DNA from: Aminipila sp032051575
GTDB lineage: Bacteria > Bacillota > Clostridia > Peptostreptococcales > Anaerovoracaceae
Length of the DNA stretch: 64,000 bases
Assembly (NCBI RefSeq): GCF_032051575.1
Contig: NZ_DAMBYD010000002.1
Span: 62,001-126,000, forward strand
Direction of reading: 5' to 3'
Shown here: piece by piece, positions 44,599-53,388 of the stretch
How positions within the stretch are numbered: the first letter of the stretch is position 1
Layout: each line of letters begins with the position of its first letter
Position numbers and translations under genes: made by a program
The notes under the pieces: generated by a model
The model's database searches: none
Seen by the model: the letters and a program-made list of their open reading frames with translations, nothing else
Told to the model about the DNA's origin: nothing

Positions 44599-46512
44599 TT
44601 ATTCTAATTCAAAAGCACCAGTATAAAGCTGATAGTACGTTCCTTTTTCTGCTATAAGAGCATCGTGACTTCCACGTTCAATGATTCTGCCCTGATCTAA
44701 TACAAGGATTACATCAGAATTCTGTACTGTGGAAAGTCTATGAGCTATTACAAATACCGTTCTGCCATGCATTAAAGAGTCCATACCTCTTTGTACAATT
44801 GCTTCTGTTCGGGTATCAATTGAAGAAGTAGCCTCGTCTAAAATCATGACAGGAGGATCAGCAACTGCAGCACGGGCTATAGAGATGAGCTGTCTCTGTC
44901 CTTGAGATAAACCACTTCCATCACCAGAAAGTATTGTATCATAACCATCAGGGAGCATCCGAATGAAACTATCTGCATTAGCCAGTTTGGCAGCCCCTAT
45001 GCATTCTTCATCGGTGGCATCTAATTTTCCATAACGGATATTCTCCATAACAGTTCCTGTAAATAAATTTACATCTTGAAGTACAATACCTAAACTTTGG
45101 CGTAAATCATCCTTTTTTATTTTATTGATATTGATACCATCATAACGGATCTTTCCGTCTGCAATATCATAGAAACGATTAATAAGGTTTGTAATGGTGG
45201 TCTTACCTGCACCAGTAGCCCCTACAAATGCAACTTTCTGGCCAGGTTCTGCATATAGGCTTACATTATGAAGCACTATTTTATCTTCATTATATCCAAA
45301 GTCTACGTCATAAAAGCGGACCTCACCTTTTAACTCCGTATACGTAATAGAGCCATCACTGTGAGGATGTTTCCAGGCCCATAGATGTGTACGACCGTCT
45401 GCTTCTGTTAAAACACCGTCTTCGTATTTTGCATTCACAAGTGTTACATAGCCTTCATCCGTTTCACTCTGTTCATCCATTAGATTAAAGATTCTCGTAG
45501 CACCTGCAAGTGCCATGATAACTGCATTTAACTGCTGAGAGACTTGTGCAATAGGATTGATAAAACTACGAGATAGCTGGAGAAATGATGCAATAGTACC
45601 CAATGTCAGAACACTAGTGCCTACTAAACTATAGTTTGTTACTCCGACAATTCCCATGGCACCACCAACAATAGCAATTACTACATACATGACGTAACCC
45701 AGGTTATTCATGACAGGCATTAGTATATTGGCATATTTGTTAGCTTCTCTTGCATTAAGACAAAGTTCATCATTACATAAGTCAAAAGCCTGTTTCGCTT
45801 TTTCTTCATGACAGAAAACTTTTACCACCTTCTGACCGTTAATCATCTCTTCGATATAGCCATTTACTTTACCCAGAGAAGCCTGCTGGTTCATAAAATA
45901 TTTACCACTTTTTCCAGCAATACTTTTGATAGTTGCCAAAAGTATAAAAACAAAAACAATTACTAATAGAGTCAGCCAAAAACTTAGATATAACATAGAG
46001 CAAAACACTGCTGTTATAGTAACTACAGAAGAGAACATCTGTGGAAGTGCCTGCGCAATCATCTGGCGGAGTGTGTCTGTGTCATTGGTATAGTGGCTCA
46101 TAATGTCCCCATGGGTATGGGTATCAAAGTATTCTATTGGCAGTGTCTGCATATGGGAAAACATTTTATCACGAATCTTTTTTAGGGTACCTTGTGCGAT
46201 TACCGCCATTGTTCTGTTATAGAATAATGTTGCTAATACGCCTAACAGATAAATGGAGCCCATAATTATGATTATTTTAAATAATCCAGCAAAATTTGGT
46301 ACCGCTTGGAGAAGCAAAGGAGAAATATAATCATCAATTAAAGTTTGGATAAACAGTGCAGAAAGTGCACTGGCAATAGCGCTAATTATAATGCAGAATA
46401 TAACTAGGAAACATTGTAACTTATAATCACTCATATAAGAGACCAAACGTTTAATTGTATCCGGATTAGGCTTTTTGCTTTGAGCTTTTTTTATTAATTC
46501 TTTATTGTTCAA
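44599..46512 (-). CDS. ABC exporter half-transporter, second subunit
   Basis: A 637-residue fused membrane-ATPase protein: six helices (about 30-330) and an ATPase with Walker A GATGAGKTT, signature LSQGQRQL and Walker B PPVMILDEATSSID. The catalytic Glu is present in Walker B. Such heterodimeric exporters expel drugs or lipids. It begins at a TTG with AAAGGAGG upstream and overlaps the previous gene by 11 nt. A loop near 355-390 (GYVTLVNAKYEDG to LWAWKHPHSDG) before the ATPase is larger than usual. Confidence 0.92.
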   Translation of the reverse strand: MNNKELIKKAQSKKPNPDTIKRLVSYMSDYKLQCFLVIFCIIISAIASALSALFIQTLIDDYISPLLLQAVPNFAGLFKIIIIMGSIYLLGVLATLFYNRTMAVIAQGTLKKIRDKMFSHMQTLPIEYFDTHTHGDIMSHYTNDTDTLRQMIAQALPQMFSSVVTITAVFCSMLYLSFWLTLLVIVFVFILLATIKSIAGKSGKYFMNQQASLGKVNGYIEEMINGQKVVKVFCHEEKAKQAFDLCNDELCLNAREANKYANILMPVMNNLGYVMYVVIAIVGGAMGIVGVTNYSLVGTSVLTLGTIASFLQLSRSFINPIAQVSQQLNAVIMALAGATRIFNLMDEQSETDEGYVTLVNAKYEDGVLTEADGRTHLWAWKHPHSDGSITYTELKGEVRFYDVDFGYNEDKIVLHNVSLYAEPGQKVAFVGATGAGKTTITNLINRFYDIADGKIRYDGININKIKKDDLRQSLGIVLQDVNLFTGTVMENIRYGKLDATDEECIGAAKLANADSFIRMLPDGYDTILSGDGSGLSQGQRQLISIARAAVADPPVMILDEATSSIDTRTEAIVQRGMDSLMHGRTVFVIAHRLSTVQNSDVILVLDQGRIIERGSHDALIAEKGTYYQLYTGAFELE

Positions 46513-48256
46513 TTGTCTGGCCTCCTTTCATCTGAGACTGGTAAACCTCTTTGTAGACGTCACATGTCTGCATAAGTTCCTCATGTGTTCCAATTGCGTT
46601 GACTTTTCCATCGTCAAGGACAATGATCTTATCAGAATCCTGAACAGAAGAAACACGTTGTGCGATTATAATTTTTGTTGTATCAGGAATTTCTTTTTTC
46701 AATGCTTTACGAATTAATGAATCTGTTTTCGTATCTATGGCACTGGTTGAATCATCTAAAATTAGAATTTTAGGTTTTTTTAACAATGCACGGGCAATAC
46801 AAAGTCTCTGTTTTTGACCGCCAGAAACATTTGAACCGCCTTGCTCAAGATAGGTATCATATTTATCAGGGAACTTGTCTATAAACGAATCTGCCTGCGC
46901 AAGCTGGCAAGCGTGGATAATTTGCTCCTCTGATGCATTTTCATTACCCCACCTTAAGTTTTCTTTTATTGTTCCAGAAAACAAAACATTTTTCTGCAGA
47001 ACCACAGATACCTGATTACGAAGACTTTCAATATCATAATCGCGGACATCAACACCACCTACAGTAACCTTTCCCGCAGTCACGTCATATAGCCTTGGAA
47101 TAAGCTGGACCAGACTTGTTTTAGAAGAACCTGTTCCTCCTAAAATACCAATAGTTTCACCAGATTTAATGCTTATGTCAATGCTATCCAGTACAGGCTT
47201 ATGAGCCTGTTTTGCATAGGCAAAGGATACATTTTCAAAAGTGATATCACCATTTGTTACTTCTCTAATGGGATTATCGCAATTTTTTAAATCACTTTCT
47301 TCATTTAATATTTCTACAATACGTTCTGCCGATGCTTTAGACATGGTTATCATAACAAAGACCATTGAAAGCATCATTAAACTCATAAGAATCTGCATGG
47401 CATAACTTATTAAACTCATTAATTCACCAGTACTTAAACCACTGGCAGGGTCTCCGCCACAGGCCACAATAGCACGTGCCCCAAACCAGGATACCAGAAG
47501 CATACAGGCATACATACAAAACTGCATTAAGGGCATAATGAAAGCAAGACCTTTTTCAGCTTTAGAAAAGTCTTTATAAATGTTTTCTGATATATTTCCG
47601 AACTTTTCAATTTCAAAAGCTTCTCTTGTGAAAGATTTAACTACACGGATGCCGTGAAGATTTTCCTGAACCACATTATTTAATTTGTCGTAGGTTTTAA
47701 AGATTCGGACAAAAATCGGATGTACATTGGAAATAATCAACCAGAGGCCGATTCCTAAAACGGGTATAGAGCCTAAGAAAATTAAAGACAACTGTGCATC
47801 TATATGGAAGGATACTGCCAATGAAAATATAAGCATAATCGGACATCGTATAGCCATACGAAGAATCATCTGATAAGCGTTCTGTACATTAGTAACATCT
47901 GTAGTAAGTCTGGTTACAATGCTTGCGGTAGAAAATTTATCAATATTTGAAAATGAAAAATTCTGTACATTGTAATACATATTGCGGCGAAGATTCCTAG
48001 CAAAGCCTGAAGAGGCAATAGCCGCACTTCTTCCTGCAAGCACACCAAATGCTAAAGATATAAATGCTGAGATGAGAAGGGCAATCCCTATTTTAATAAT
48101 ATAGGACATACTTCCACCATCTATGCCATAGTCAATTAAGTTTGCCATTAGAAGTGGTATAATCACCTCTAAAACAACTTCTAATGCAACAAAAATAGGA
48201 GTCAAAACTGAGTCCTTTTTATATTGCCCAATACAATCTAATAATTTTTTTACCAT
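46502..48256 (-). CDS. ABC exporter half-transporter, first subunit
   Basis: A 584-residue half-transporter: six helices in the first 310 residues, then an ATPase with GGTGSSKTSL (unusual Walker A, Ser in place of Gly before Lys), signature VSGGQKQRL and Walker B KILILDDSTSAID. Asp replaces the catalytic Glu after Walker B, the degenerate site typical of one half of heterodimeric exporters; the partner encoded next has the competent site. Regulated by the MarR protein encoded upstream, by position. Confidence 0.92.
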   Translation of the reverse strand: MVKKLLDCIGQYKKDSVLTPIFVALEVVLEVIIPLLMANLIDYGIDGGSMSYIIKIGIALLISAFISLAFGVLAGRSAAIASSGFARNLRRNMYYNVQNFSFSNIDKFSTASIVTRLTTDVTNVQNAYQMILRMAIRCPIMLIFSLAVSFHIDAQLSLIFLGSIPVLGIGLWLIISNVHPIFVRIFKTYDKLNNVVQENLHGIRVVKSFTREAFEIEKFGNISENIYKDFSKAEKGLAFIMPLMQFCMYACMLLVSWFGARAIVACGGDPASGLSTGELMSLISYAMQILMSLMMLSMVFVMITMSKASAERIVEILNEESDLKNCDNPIREVTNGDITFENVSFAYAKQAHKPVLDSIDISIKSGETIGILGGTGSSKTSLVQLIPRLYDVTAGKVTVGGVDVRDYDIESLRNQVSVVLQKNVLFSGTIKENLRWGNENASEEQIIHACQLAQADSFIDKFPDKYDTYLEQGGSNVSGGQKQRLCIARALLKKPKILILDDSTSAIDTKTDSLIRKALKKEIPDTTKIIIAQRVSSVQDSDKIIVLDDGKVNAIGTHEELMQTCDVYKEVYQSQMKGGQTIEQ

Positions 48257-48296
48257 ATATTCCCCTCCTGTGATTTGTTGAATTTGTCTTATACTG

Positions 48297-48746
48297 TTAT
48301 ATTCGGCCGTCGCATTCCACCAAATTCTGTTTCATTCTTTTAATGTAGCCAGATAAGGTCTCAATTTCTTGCTCAGAAAAACCCTTTGTTAATGTTTCTT
48401 CCATAATTTTGCCGTCAATTTCCATGAATTTAGAAAACTCTAATGCCTTGGGTGTGAGTACAAGCTTTTTCAGTCTAGCATCATGTGAAACAGAATGCCT
48501 CTCTATTAGTCCTTTTTGTACCATTAAGTTAATAACTTTAGAGGCAGTAGAACGTGTAATACTGAATTTCTGCTCTAAGTCTTTCTGAAATACGTCTTTA
48601 TCGGCATGGTGTGCTATGTAACCAATAATCCAGCCATTTGTTCCAGTTATACCGTCAATATATTTTTTATGTGAGTTGTTTTCCATAAATCTCATAATTA
48701 TATTATTTAATGAGCGAAGTTCTAAGCCAACAAAGCGCCTACACAT
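48297..48746 (-). CDS. MarR family transcriptional regulator
   Basis: A 149-residue winged-helix repressor: QKFSITRSTASKVINLMVQK recognition region, wing GLIERHSVSHDARLKKLVLT with the conserved Asp-x-Arg, and terminal dimerisation helices. I use ATG 48746, which has GGAGG 6 nt upstream; the longer frame from 48824 starts inside the promoter. It is the first gene of an operon with the two exporter genes and most likely represses it until a drug or metabolite binds. Confidence 0.9.
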   Translation of the reverse strand: MCRRFVGLELRSLNNIIMRFMENNSHKKYIDGITGTNGWIIGYIAHHADKDVFQKDLEQKFSITRSTASKVINLMVQKGLIERHSVSHDARLKKLVLTPKALEFSKFMEIDGKIMEETLTKGFSEQEIETLSGYIKRMKQNLVECDGRI

Positions 48747-48795
48747 AAATACCTCCATTTCAAAATGTACGACATCGGACTGTTTGATATACAAC

Positions 48796-48824
48796 ATTAT
48801 ATTTCTTTTTTTTTTAATTGTCAA
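48796..48824 (-). promoter_or_regulatory. Consensus sigma-A promoter of the MarR-ABC operon
   Basis: On the minus strand TTGACA (48819-48824) and TATAAT (48796-48801) are perfect matches separated by 17 nt, about 50 nt upstream of the MarR start. Confidence 0.85.
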
Positions 48825-48866
48825 TTGAAAAAGATTAGTTTTGCCGTAAAATTTTCCATAAAAAAT

Positions 48867-48893
48867 GGAAGCAATAAATTATTTATCGCTTCC
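48867..48893 (-). terminator. Terminator of the Gly-rich protein gene
   Basis: On the minus strand GGAAGC pairs with GCTTCC around an ATAAAT/ATTTAT inner stem, followed by six T. The hairpin begins inside the last codons of the gene and includes its stop. Confidence 0.75.
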
Positions 48894-49352
48894 GTTATTT
48901 GTACTTTCATTTTTTTCCTCATCATCAATTTTAATGGCGCCTACTGTCATGATTCCAACAGCAGCAACCTTGGCCAGAGATTTTGCTCCGTGTTTTATTT
49001 TTTTAGAATCACGTTCCCTGACTCCTTCAAGGATTTCACCACCATTACTGGTAACCAGCTTAAAATTGTTTACAAAGTTTCCGACAACTTTACTGCCACC
49101 GTCTTTCAAGTCTTGTACGCCGCCTGTGACTTTATCAGGGTTTTTGGTTATCTTACCCGCGATTACCTCTGTAGTACCACTTGCGATATCACCTGCAATC
49201 TCACCAGTATATATAGTAGAATCTACAATGCTTGAACCAATATTATCAATAATTTTTATGTCCGTTACTTTTCCAATAACGGATAGTGTGCCTCCAATAA
49301 CACCGCCTACGGCAGCACCTGCTATAATTCCTGCTTTTTTTAATGTATCCAT
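48879..49352 (-). CDS. Glycine-rich protein of unknown function
   Basis: A 157-residue protein with a strong ribosome site. The N terminus is a Gly/Ala-rich hydrophobic stretch (AGIIAGAAVGGVIGGTLSVI, about 7-26) and a second follows near 130-142; between them are charged and Gly-rich segments with repeated GGxxxxK patterns. It may be membrane-inserting or a holin-like or stress protein, but I recognise no family. It is a single-gene unit upstream of the MarR operon. Confidence 0.6.
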   Translation of the reverse strand: MDTLKKAGIIAGAAVGGVIGGTLSVIGKVTDIKIIDNIGSSIVDSTIYTGEIAGDIASGTTEVIAGKITKNPDKVTGGVQDLKDGGSKVVGNFVNNFKLVTSNGGEILEGVRERDSKKIKHGAKSLAKVAAVGIMTVGAIKIDDEEKNESTNNGSDK

Positions 49353-49508
49353 ATATACGCCCCCTACAATTAGTTTTAATTAATCTCTTTATATTATATC
49401 AGTATATAATAAAAATATTAATTGGTCAAAGAAGTTAAGGCATGTTATACTATGCATATTATGATATTTAATTAACAATTTGATTTATAGATTGTAAGGG
49501 GAAATAAT

Positions 49509-50945
49509 ATGAGAATATTTGATACAAAAGTTCAAGAGATAAAATATAAAGTATTATGTGAAGTGTCAAAGCAAACCTGGGAAGGGCAAGATTCCTTTGC
49601 TGTTTTTAATGATATTGCCAGCGTTATAGTAGGTAAGGATGAGCCTACTATAGGATGCTGCATATATAAGGAAAGGGCCATAGTTGCTGAGAGAATACGA
49701 ATTGCATTAGGCGGGAAAAAGGAAGATCCTAATATTGTAGAGGTTATTGATATTGCTTGTGACGAATGCCCAGAGGCGGGACATGTGGTTACAGATTTAT
49801 GTAGGGGCTGCTTAGCCCACAGATGTAAGGATGCTTGTAAACTTGGAGCAATAACCCATGATCATAAGCAAAAAGCTAAAATAGATAAGAGTAAATGTGT
49901 TGAATGCGGGAAATGTGCGGCAGTATGTCCATACAATGCAATCAATAACTTTATAAGACCATGCGAACGTGCATGTAAAGCAAAGGCGATACATATGGGA
50001 GAAACAGGTGCAGCTGCTATTGATTCTGACAAATGTACTTCTTGCGGCTCTTGTGTATATAAATGTCCTTTTGGTGCAGCGGTTGATAAGTCGTTTATTG
50101 TAGATGCTATAAATATAATAAAAGAAAGCAGAAAAAATCCCGGATTTGAAGTTTATGCAATAATGGCACCAGCAATTGCCAGTCAGTTTAAATATGCTAG
50201 TTTTGGGCAGATAATCACAGCAATGAAGAAGGTTGGCTTTGACGTGGTAATGGAAACAGCCTTAGGCGCGGATATGGTAGCGGTACAAGAAGCAGAAGAA
50301 GTAATCGAAAAGGGATTTTTAACCACTTCATGCTGCCCGGCTTTTGTGAAATATATTGAAAATAACTATCCAGAATTAGTTGATAAGGTTTCCCAAAATC
50401 TTTCTCCTATGGCACAGTTAGGAAAGTATATTAAAGAAAAAGATCCAACAGCTAAAGTAATCTTTGTAGGGCCTTGCACTGCAAAAAAGGCTGAGATGAA
50501 AAAGGAAACTGTAAGCCCTTATATTGATTGTGTGCTGACTTTTGAAGAAATTCAAGCATTAATTGATAGTATGAATATAAATATAGAAAATTTAGAGGAA
50601 ACGGTATTAGATGAAGCTTCTAATTTTGGAAGACAGTTTGCTCTAAGTGGCGGAGTGGCAAACGCAGTGAAAGAGGCTATTGCAGAATTGGCAGAACAAC
50701 AGGGACCAGAATCAGAAGCAGCTAAATTTGAGTTGAATCCAATTCTTTGTGATGGAATAGATAAATGCAAAACAGTGTTAATGCAGGCTTCTAAAGGGGT
50801 ACTTAAAAATAATTTAATTGAAGGAATGGCATGTAGTGGTGGATGTATTGGTGGTGCAGGATGCCTGACTCATGGTGAGAAAAACAAGGATGCCATATTA
50901 AAGTATAGTGAGAAAGCAACTTCTAATAGGATTATAAAAGATTAA
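49509..50945 (+). CDS. Monomeric [FeFe] hydrogenase (group B-like)
   Basis: A 478-residue iron-only hydrogenase. Ferredoxin-type clusters lie at about 95-195 (CVECGKCAAVCPYNAI and CTSCGSCVYKCPFGAA). The H-cluster domain has TTSCCPAF, GPCTAKKAEMKKE and MACSGGCIGGAGC, which are the three cysteine motifs in the form seen in group B enzymes rather than the classical TSCCPxW and MACxxGCxxGGGQ. It should evolve or sense hydrogen with ferredoxin in the cytoplasm. No maturases are in the window. Confidence 0.9.
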   Translation: MRIFDTKVQEIKYKVLCEVSKQTWEGQDSFAVFNDIASVIVGKDEPTIGCCIYKERAIVAERIRIALGGKKEDPNIVEVIDIACDECPEAGHVVTDLCRGCLAHRCKDACKLGAITHDHKQKAKIDKSKCVECGKCAAVCPYNAINNFIRPCERACKAKAIHMGETGAAAIDSDKCTSCGSCVYKCPFGAAVDKSFIVDAINIIKESRKNPGFEVYAIMAPAIASQFKYASFGQIITAMKKVGFDVVMETALGADMVAVQEAEEVIEKGFLTTSCCPAFVKYIENNYPELVDKVSQNLSPMAQLGKYIKEKDPTAKVIFVGPCTAKKAEMKKETVSPYIDCVLTFEEIQALIDSMNINIENLEETVLDEASNFGRQFALSGGVANAVKEAIAELAEQQGPESEAAKFELNPILCDGIDKCKTVLMQASKGVLKNNLIEGMACSGGCIGGAGCLTHGEKNKDAILKYSEKATSNRIIKD

Positions 50946-51029
50946 AAGTAAAGTGTTTTATAGTAATATAAATTAATATGCATGAGAACTTTCTTCCTGC
51001 AAATACTAATGTTAGAAGGAGGTGTTAAT

Positions 51030-51290
51030 ATGGGTATTATAGGTTGGATTATTATCGGCGCACTTGCAGGATGGATTGCAAGTATGGTAACCGGCAACAA
51101 TAAAAGGATGGGCGCTTTCAAGAATATTTTAACTGGTGTAGTTGGAGGCTTCATTGGCGGACTAATCATGAATTTAGTTGGTGGCGTTGGTATTACAGGA
51201 TTTAATTTATGGAGCTTGGCAGTAGCGTGTGTCGGGGCTATTATACTACTATTGATTGTCAATGCCTTTTCAAGAAAAGCAAGTTACTAA
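51030..51290 (+). CDS. GlsB/YeaQ/YmgE family stress membrane protein
   Basis: An 86-residue membrane protein of three helices with the typical IIGWIIIGALAGWIASMV start, Gly-rich second helix (GVVGGFIGGLIMNLVGG) and third helix. The family is linked to general envelope stress; its biochemical role is not known. ATG 51030 has AGAAGGAGG upstream; an earlier in-frame ATG at 50982 does not. Confidence 0.88.
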   Translation: MGIIGWIIIGALAGWIASMVTGNNKRMGAFKNILTGVVGGFIGGLIMNLVGGVGITGFNLWSLAVACVGAIILLLIVNAFSRKASY

Positions 51291-51321
51291 AAATATTGGT
51301 TTAATCTAAAAAATAGAAATG

Positions 51322-51357
51322 CACCGCAGAAACTTTTTAAAGCCTGCGGTCTTTTAT
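51322..51357 (+). terminator. Terminator of the GlsB-like gene
   Basis: ACCGCAG (51323-51329) pairs with CTGCGGT (51344-51350), followed by CTTTTATT. Confidence 0.7.
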
Positions 51358-51364
51358 TACTCAT

Positions 51365-51390
51365 TATACATATTGTTTACAATATGTATA
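51365..51390. promoter_or_regulatory. Perfect palindrome, possible TetR/MarR-type operator
   Basis: Two exact 11-nt arms (51365-51375 and 51380-51390) flank TTTA. It stands 20 nt upstream of a ribosome site. No regulator gene is beside it. Confidence 0.45.
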
Positions 51391-51409
51391 AAAATACTTT
51401 GGAGGGAAA

Positions 51410-51487
51410 ATGGCGGGAAAAATGTAAGCGTCAAATCTAAGGGTACCTATTAAAATAATTACGGATAAAGTAAAATCAGAGTATTGA
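51410..51487 (+). pseudogene. Interrupted mini-frame behind a palindrome
   Basis: A GGAGGG site precedes ATG 51410, but the frame stops at TAA after five codons (MAGKM). The same frame then continues for 19 more codons (from ASNLRVPIKI) to TGA 51485-51487, which lies in a terminator stem. It may be the remains of a gene with internal deletion, or a regulatory peptide. No family recognised. Confidence 0.3.
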
Positions 51488-51522
51488 TGTTACCAAAAAG
51501 GATTTCAATACTCTGTTTAATA
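51477..51522 (+). terminator. Terminator after the mini-frame
   Basis: An 11-nt arm (51477-51487) pairs perfectly with 51505-51515, followed by TTTAA. Confidence 0.65.
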
Positions 51523-51539
51523 TGTTCATATTATTAGAT

Positions 51540-51653
51540 TTAAGCCATTGGTATATTTATATTCCAAGGAAACAGTTGAGGGATTTCTTCAGGTTGACTC
51601 ATATCAATATTCGGTGCTGTTTTTAGTACGTATGTTAAATATTCATATGCAGT
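51540..51653 (-). pseudogene. IS66 family transposase, C-terminal remnant
   Basis: On the minus strand about 37 codons ending at TAA (51540-51542) read EYLTYVLKTAPNIDMSQPE and then LFPWNINIPMA. The order EYLTY, P-N-x-D, PWN is the familiar C-terminal tail of IS66 TnpC transposases. A stop (TAA) lies just upstream of the fragment and nothing else of the element remains. It marks past IS66 insertion at the edge of the accessory region. Confidence 0.65.
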
Positions 51654-51660
51654 TTACAGT

Positions 51661-52533
51661 TCAGTCAAATAGGCTTAACTGTTTATCAGATTGCTTTTCT
51701 TCAAATGTACTCAAATACTCAAATATCTTTACGTTGTCGTGTATTATACCGTGCTGATTGCATTTCTGATGAAATAGTTTCATTAAGGCAGTACTATTGG
51801 GGCTATTTATTTCATACTGGTTTCCATAGGTCTGTATATACTTTTCTTTCATGCCAGGGAAACTCAAGTCCAGTTGACGGTAAAAATATTCTCTATTGCC
51901 TTCTCTAAGTGTCAACCCCATACCAAAACAAATGACACCATAAACCCCTGCTTCAATACATAAATCCAAGATACCGGAAATGTTTTCTTCTGTATCATTG
52001 ATGAATGGCAGAATAGGGCAAAGCCATACAACTGTGGGTATGCCTGCATTATATAGTTGCTTTAACGCTTCAAACCGATGCTGCGTCGTACTGACATTTG
52101 GCTCCAATTTTTTACACAAATCCTCATTGTAGGTCGTTAAAGTCATTTGAACAACACATTTAGTTTTGTCATTGATACTTTTTAATAGGTCTAAATCTCT
52201 CAAAACCTGGTTTGATTTTGTTATCAAGGTAAAACCAAACCCGTATTGATATACCAAAGACAACGCCTTTCTGACGTTCCCAATTTCATTTTCAAGCGGA
52301 ATATATGGGTCTGTCATAGATCCTGTACCTATCATGCACTTTTTGCGTTTATGCTTTAGAGCATTCTCTAACAATTCAATGGCATTTTCTTTTATTTCAA
52401 TATCCTCAAAGTTATGTTCGATATGGTAACACTTGCTTCTTGAGTCACAATAAATACACCCATGAGAACAGCCACGGTATAAGTTCATCCCATTTTTTGC
52501 AGATAATATTCCTTTAGATTTTATATAGTGCAT
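51661..52533 (-). CDS. SPL-like radical SAM protein
   Basis: A 290-residue radical SAM enzyme. The cluster-binding motif CSHGCIYCD lies at about 22-30, followed by GTGSMTDPYIPLE and FTLITKSNQVLRDLDLL. It matches the Rv2578c/spore photoproduct lyase-like group, whose substrates are mostly unknown. I choose ATG 52533, preceded by AGGGAGA, rather than an ATG eight codons upstream. It is probably in one operon with the ClbS gene and the zinc-ribbon remnant, controlled by the WYL protein. Confidence 0.85.
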   Translation of the reverse strand: MHYIKSKGILSAKNGMNLYRGCSHGCIYCDSRSKCYHIEHNFEDIEIKENAIELLENALKHKRKKCMIGTGSMTDPYIPLENEIGNVRKALSLVYQYGFGFTLITKSNQVLRDLDLLKSINDKTKCVVQMTLTTYNEDLCKKLEPNVSTTQHRFEALKQLYNAGIPTVVWLCPILPFINDTEENISGILDLCIEAGVYGVICFGMGLTLREGNREYFYRQLDLSFPGMKEKYIQTYGNQYEINSPNSTALMKLFHQKCNQHGIIHDNVKIFEYLSTFEEKQSDKQLSLFD

Positions 52534-52575
52534 CGTATCTCCCTTAAATGATAACATATAAACAAAATGACTTGC

Positions 52576-53115
52576 TTATTTCATACAGTTCTTCTTATGC
52601 GCTTTGAGCTTCTTTATTGCCCAATCATAATGGCTTGCGGTGACACTCACGAAATAAGAGCCTAATGTACTTCCACCAACCCATTTATATACACCTTTTG
52701 AAAACAATTCCTCATTGGAAAAGGTTTCTGTCAAAGTCAATACGTCCTCATGAGATTTTTTCAGCATTTCTTTTGCTTCTTCCAATGGTGTGCCCTGGTG
52801 CTTTTTCCAAAATTGCACATTCATATCGCCATATGTTTTCCAATTATACGGTTTAGGAATAAATGGTTTGTTTTCTCCATTTCTATTTGCCTGTGCCCAA
52901 TTAAGCAAAAGTTGATGCCATTCATAGAGATGGATTAAAACATCTCGAAGATTTTTATCCCTGCCCCAATGAGCTTCTTTCTTTTTATCATCTGCTGTAA
53001 AATCAAATGAAGTTGACAATTCTTCCTCTGTCAATTCAGAAATAAGAACGTTTAGTTTCTCGTAATTGCTAATTGCTGCGGTTATCATATCCGACTTTGT
53101 TGTTGCTCTGCCCAT
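52576..53115 (-). CDS. ClbS/DfsB family four-helix protein
   Basis: A 179-residue protein of the ClbS/DfsB (DUF1706) family, related to DinB-like four-helix bundles. Visible are the MGRATTKSDMITAAISNYEKL start, DVLIHLYEWHQLLLNW (about 60-75) and GGSTLGSYFVSVTASHYDWA (about 145-164). ClbS protects colibactin producers; most homologues have no known role. A strong AAGGAGG precedes the start. It lies between the SPL-like gene and the zinc-ribbon remnant on the same strand. Confidence 0.9.
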   Translation of the reverse strand: MGRATTKSDMITAAISNYEKLNVLISELTEEELSTSFDFTADDKKKEAHWGRDKNLRDVLIHLYEWHQLLLNWAQANRNGENKPFIPKPYNWKTYGDMNVQFWKKHQGTPLEEAKEMLKKSHEDVLTLTETFSNEELFSKGVYKWVGGSTLGSYFVSVTASHYDWAIKKLKAHKKNCMK

Positions 53116-53154
53116 GTAATTATCCTCCTTATGGTATCAAGACCAAATACTAAA

Positions 53155-53308
53155 TTATGTTGTTTTCCAACGCTTGAGTGTGGGAAAAAACTCTTTCATC
53201 ATATTACGAGCTTTATCTTCTGTCATAGCCGCCGTCTGCATTGATCCCATACATTTCATCGGTATTGCCCATTGGCATACCACAACACTCACAAAATTTC
53301 TCGCTCAT
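53155..53308 (-). pseudogene. Zinc-ribbon domain protein with internal deletion
   Basis: The first frame (53308 to 53213) reads MSEKFCECCGMPMGNTDEMY and stops soon after NADGG. A second frame (53226 to 53155) reads MTEDKARNMMKEFFPTLKRW plus three residues. These match the beginning and the end of a known small zinc-ribbon family (about 85-90 residues), with the middle Cys-containing part missing and the two pieces out of frame. The gene therefore carries an internal deletion and cannot make the normal product. Confidence 0.7.
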
Positions 53309-53344
53309 TTTTAATCCTCCCAAAAATAAAATTTGTATAGCTAC

Positions 53345-53388
53345 AATAAAATAATAGCACACAAACTCTGACACCCTATGTCAAGGTT
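53345..53388 (-). promoter_or_regulatory. WYL-type operator and promoter of the zinc-ribbon/ClbS/SPL unit
   Basis: The palindrome TGACACCCTATGTCA (53369-53383), followed by AGGTT, overlaps the 3' end of the WYL gene. On the minus strand a TGC-extended TATTAT box lies 12 nt beyond the palindrome. The arrangement is identical to that at 54317-54331. Confidence 0.6.

Noticed and set aside
48765..49383. Open frames on the plus strand opposite the Gly-rich protein gene.
   Set aside because: The minus frame has a strong ribosome site, a terminator and balanced composition. The plus frames are Pro/Ser-rich shadows.
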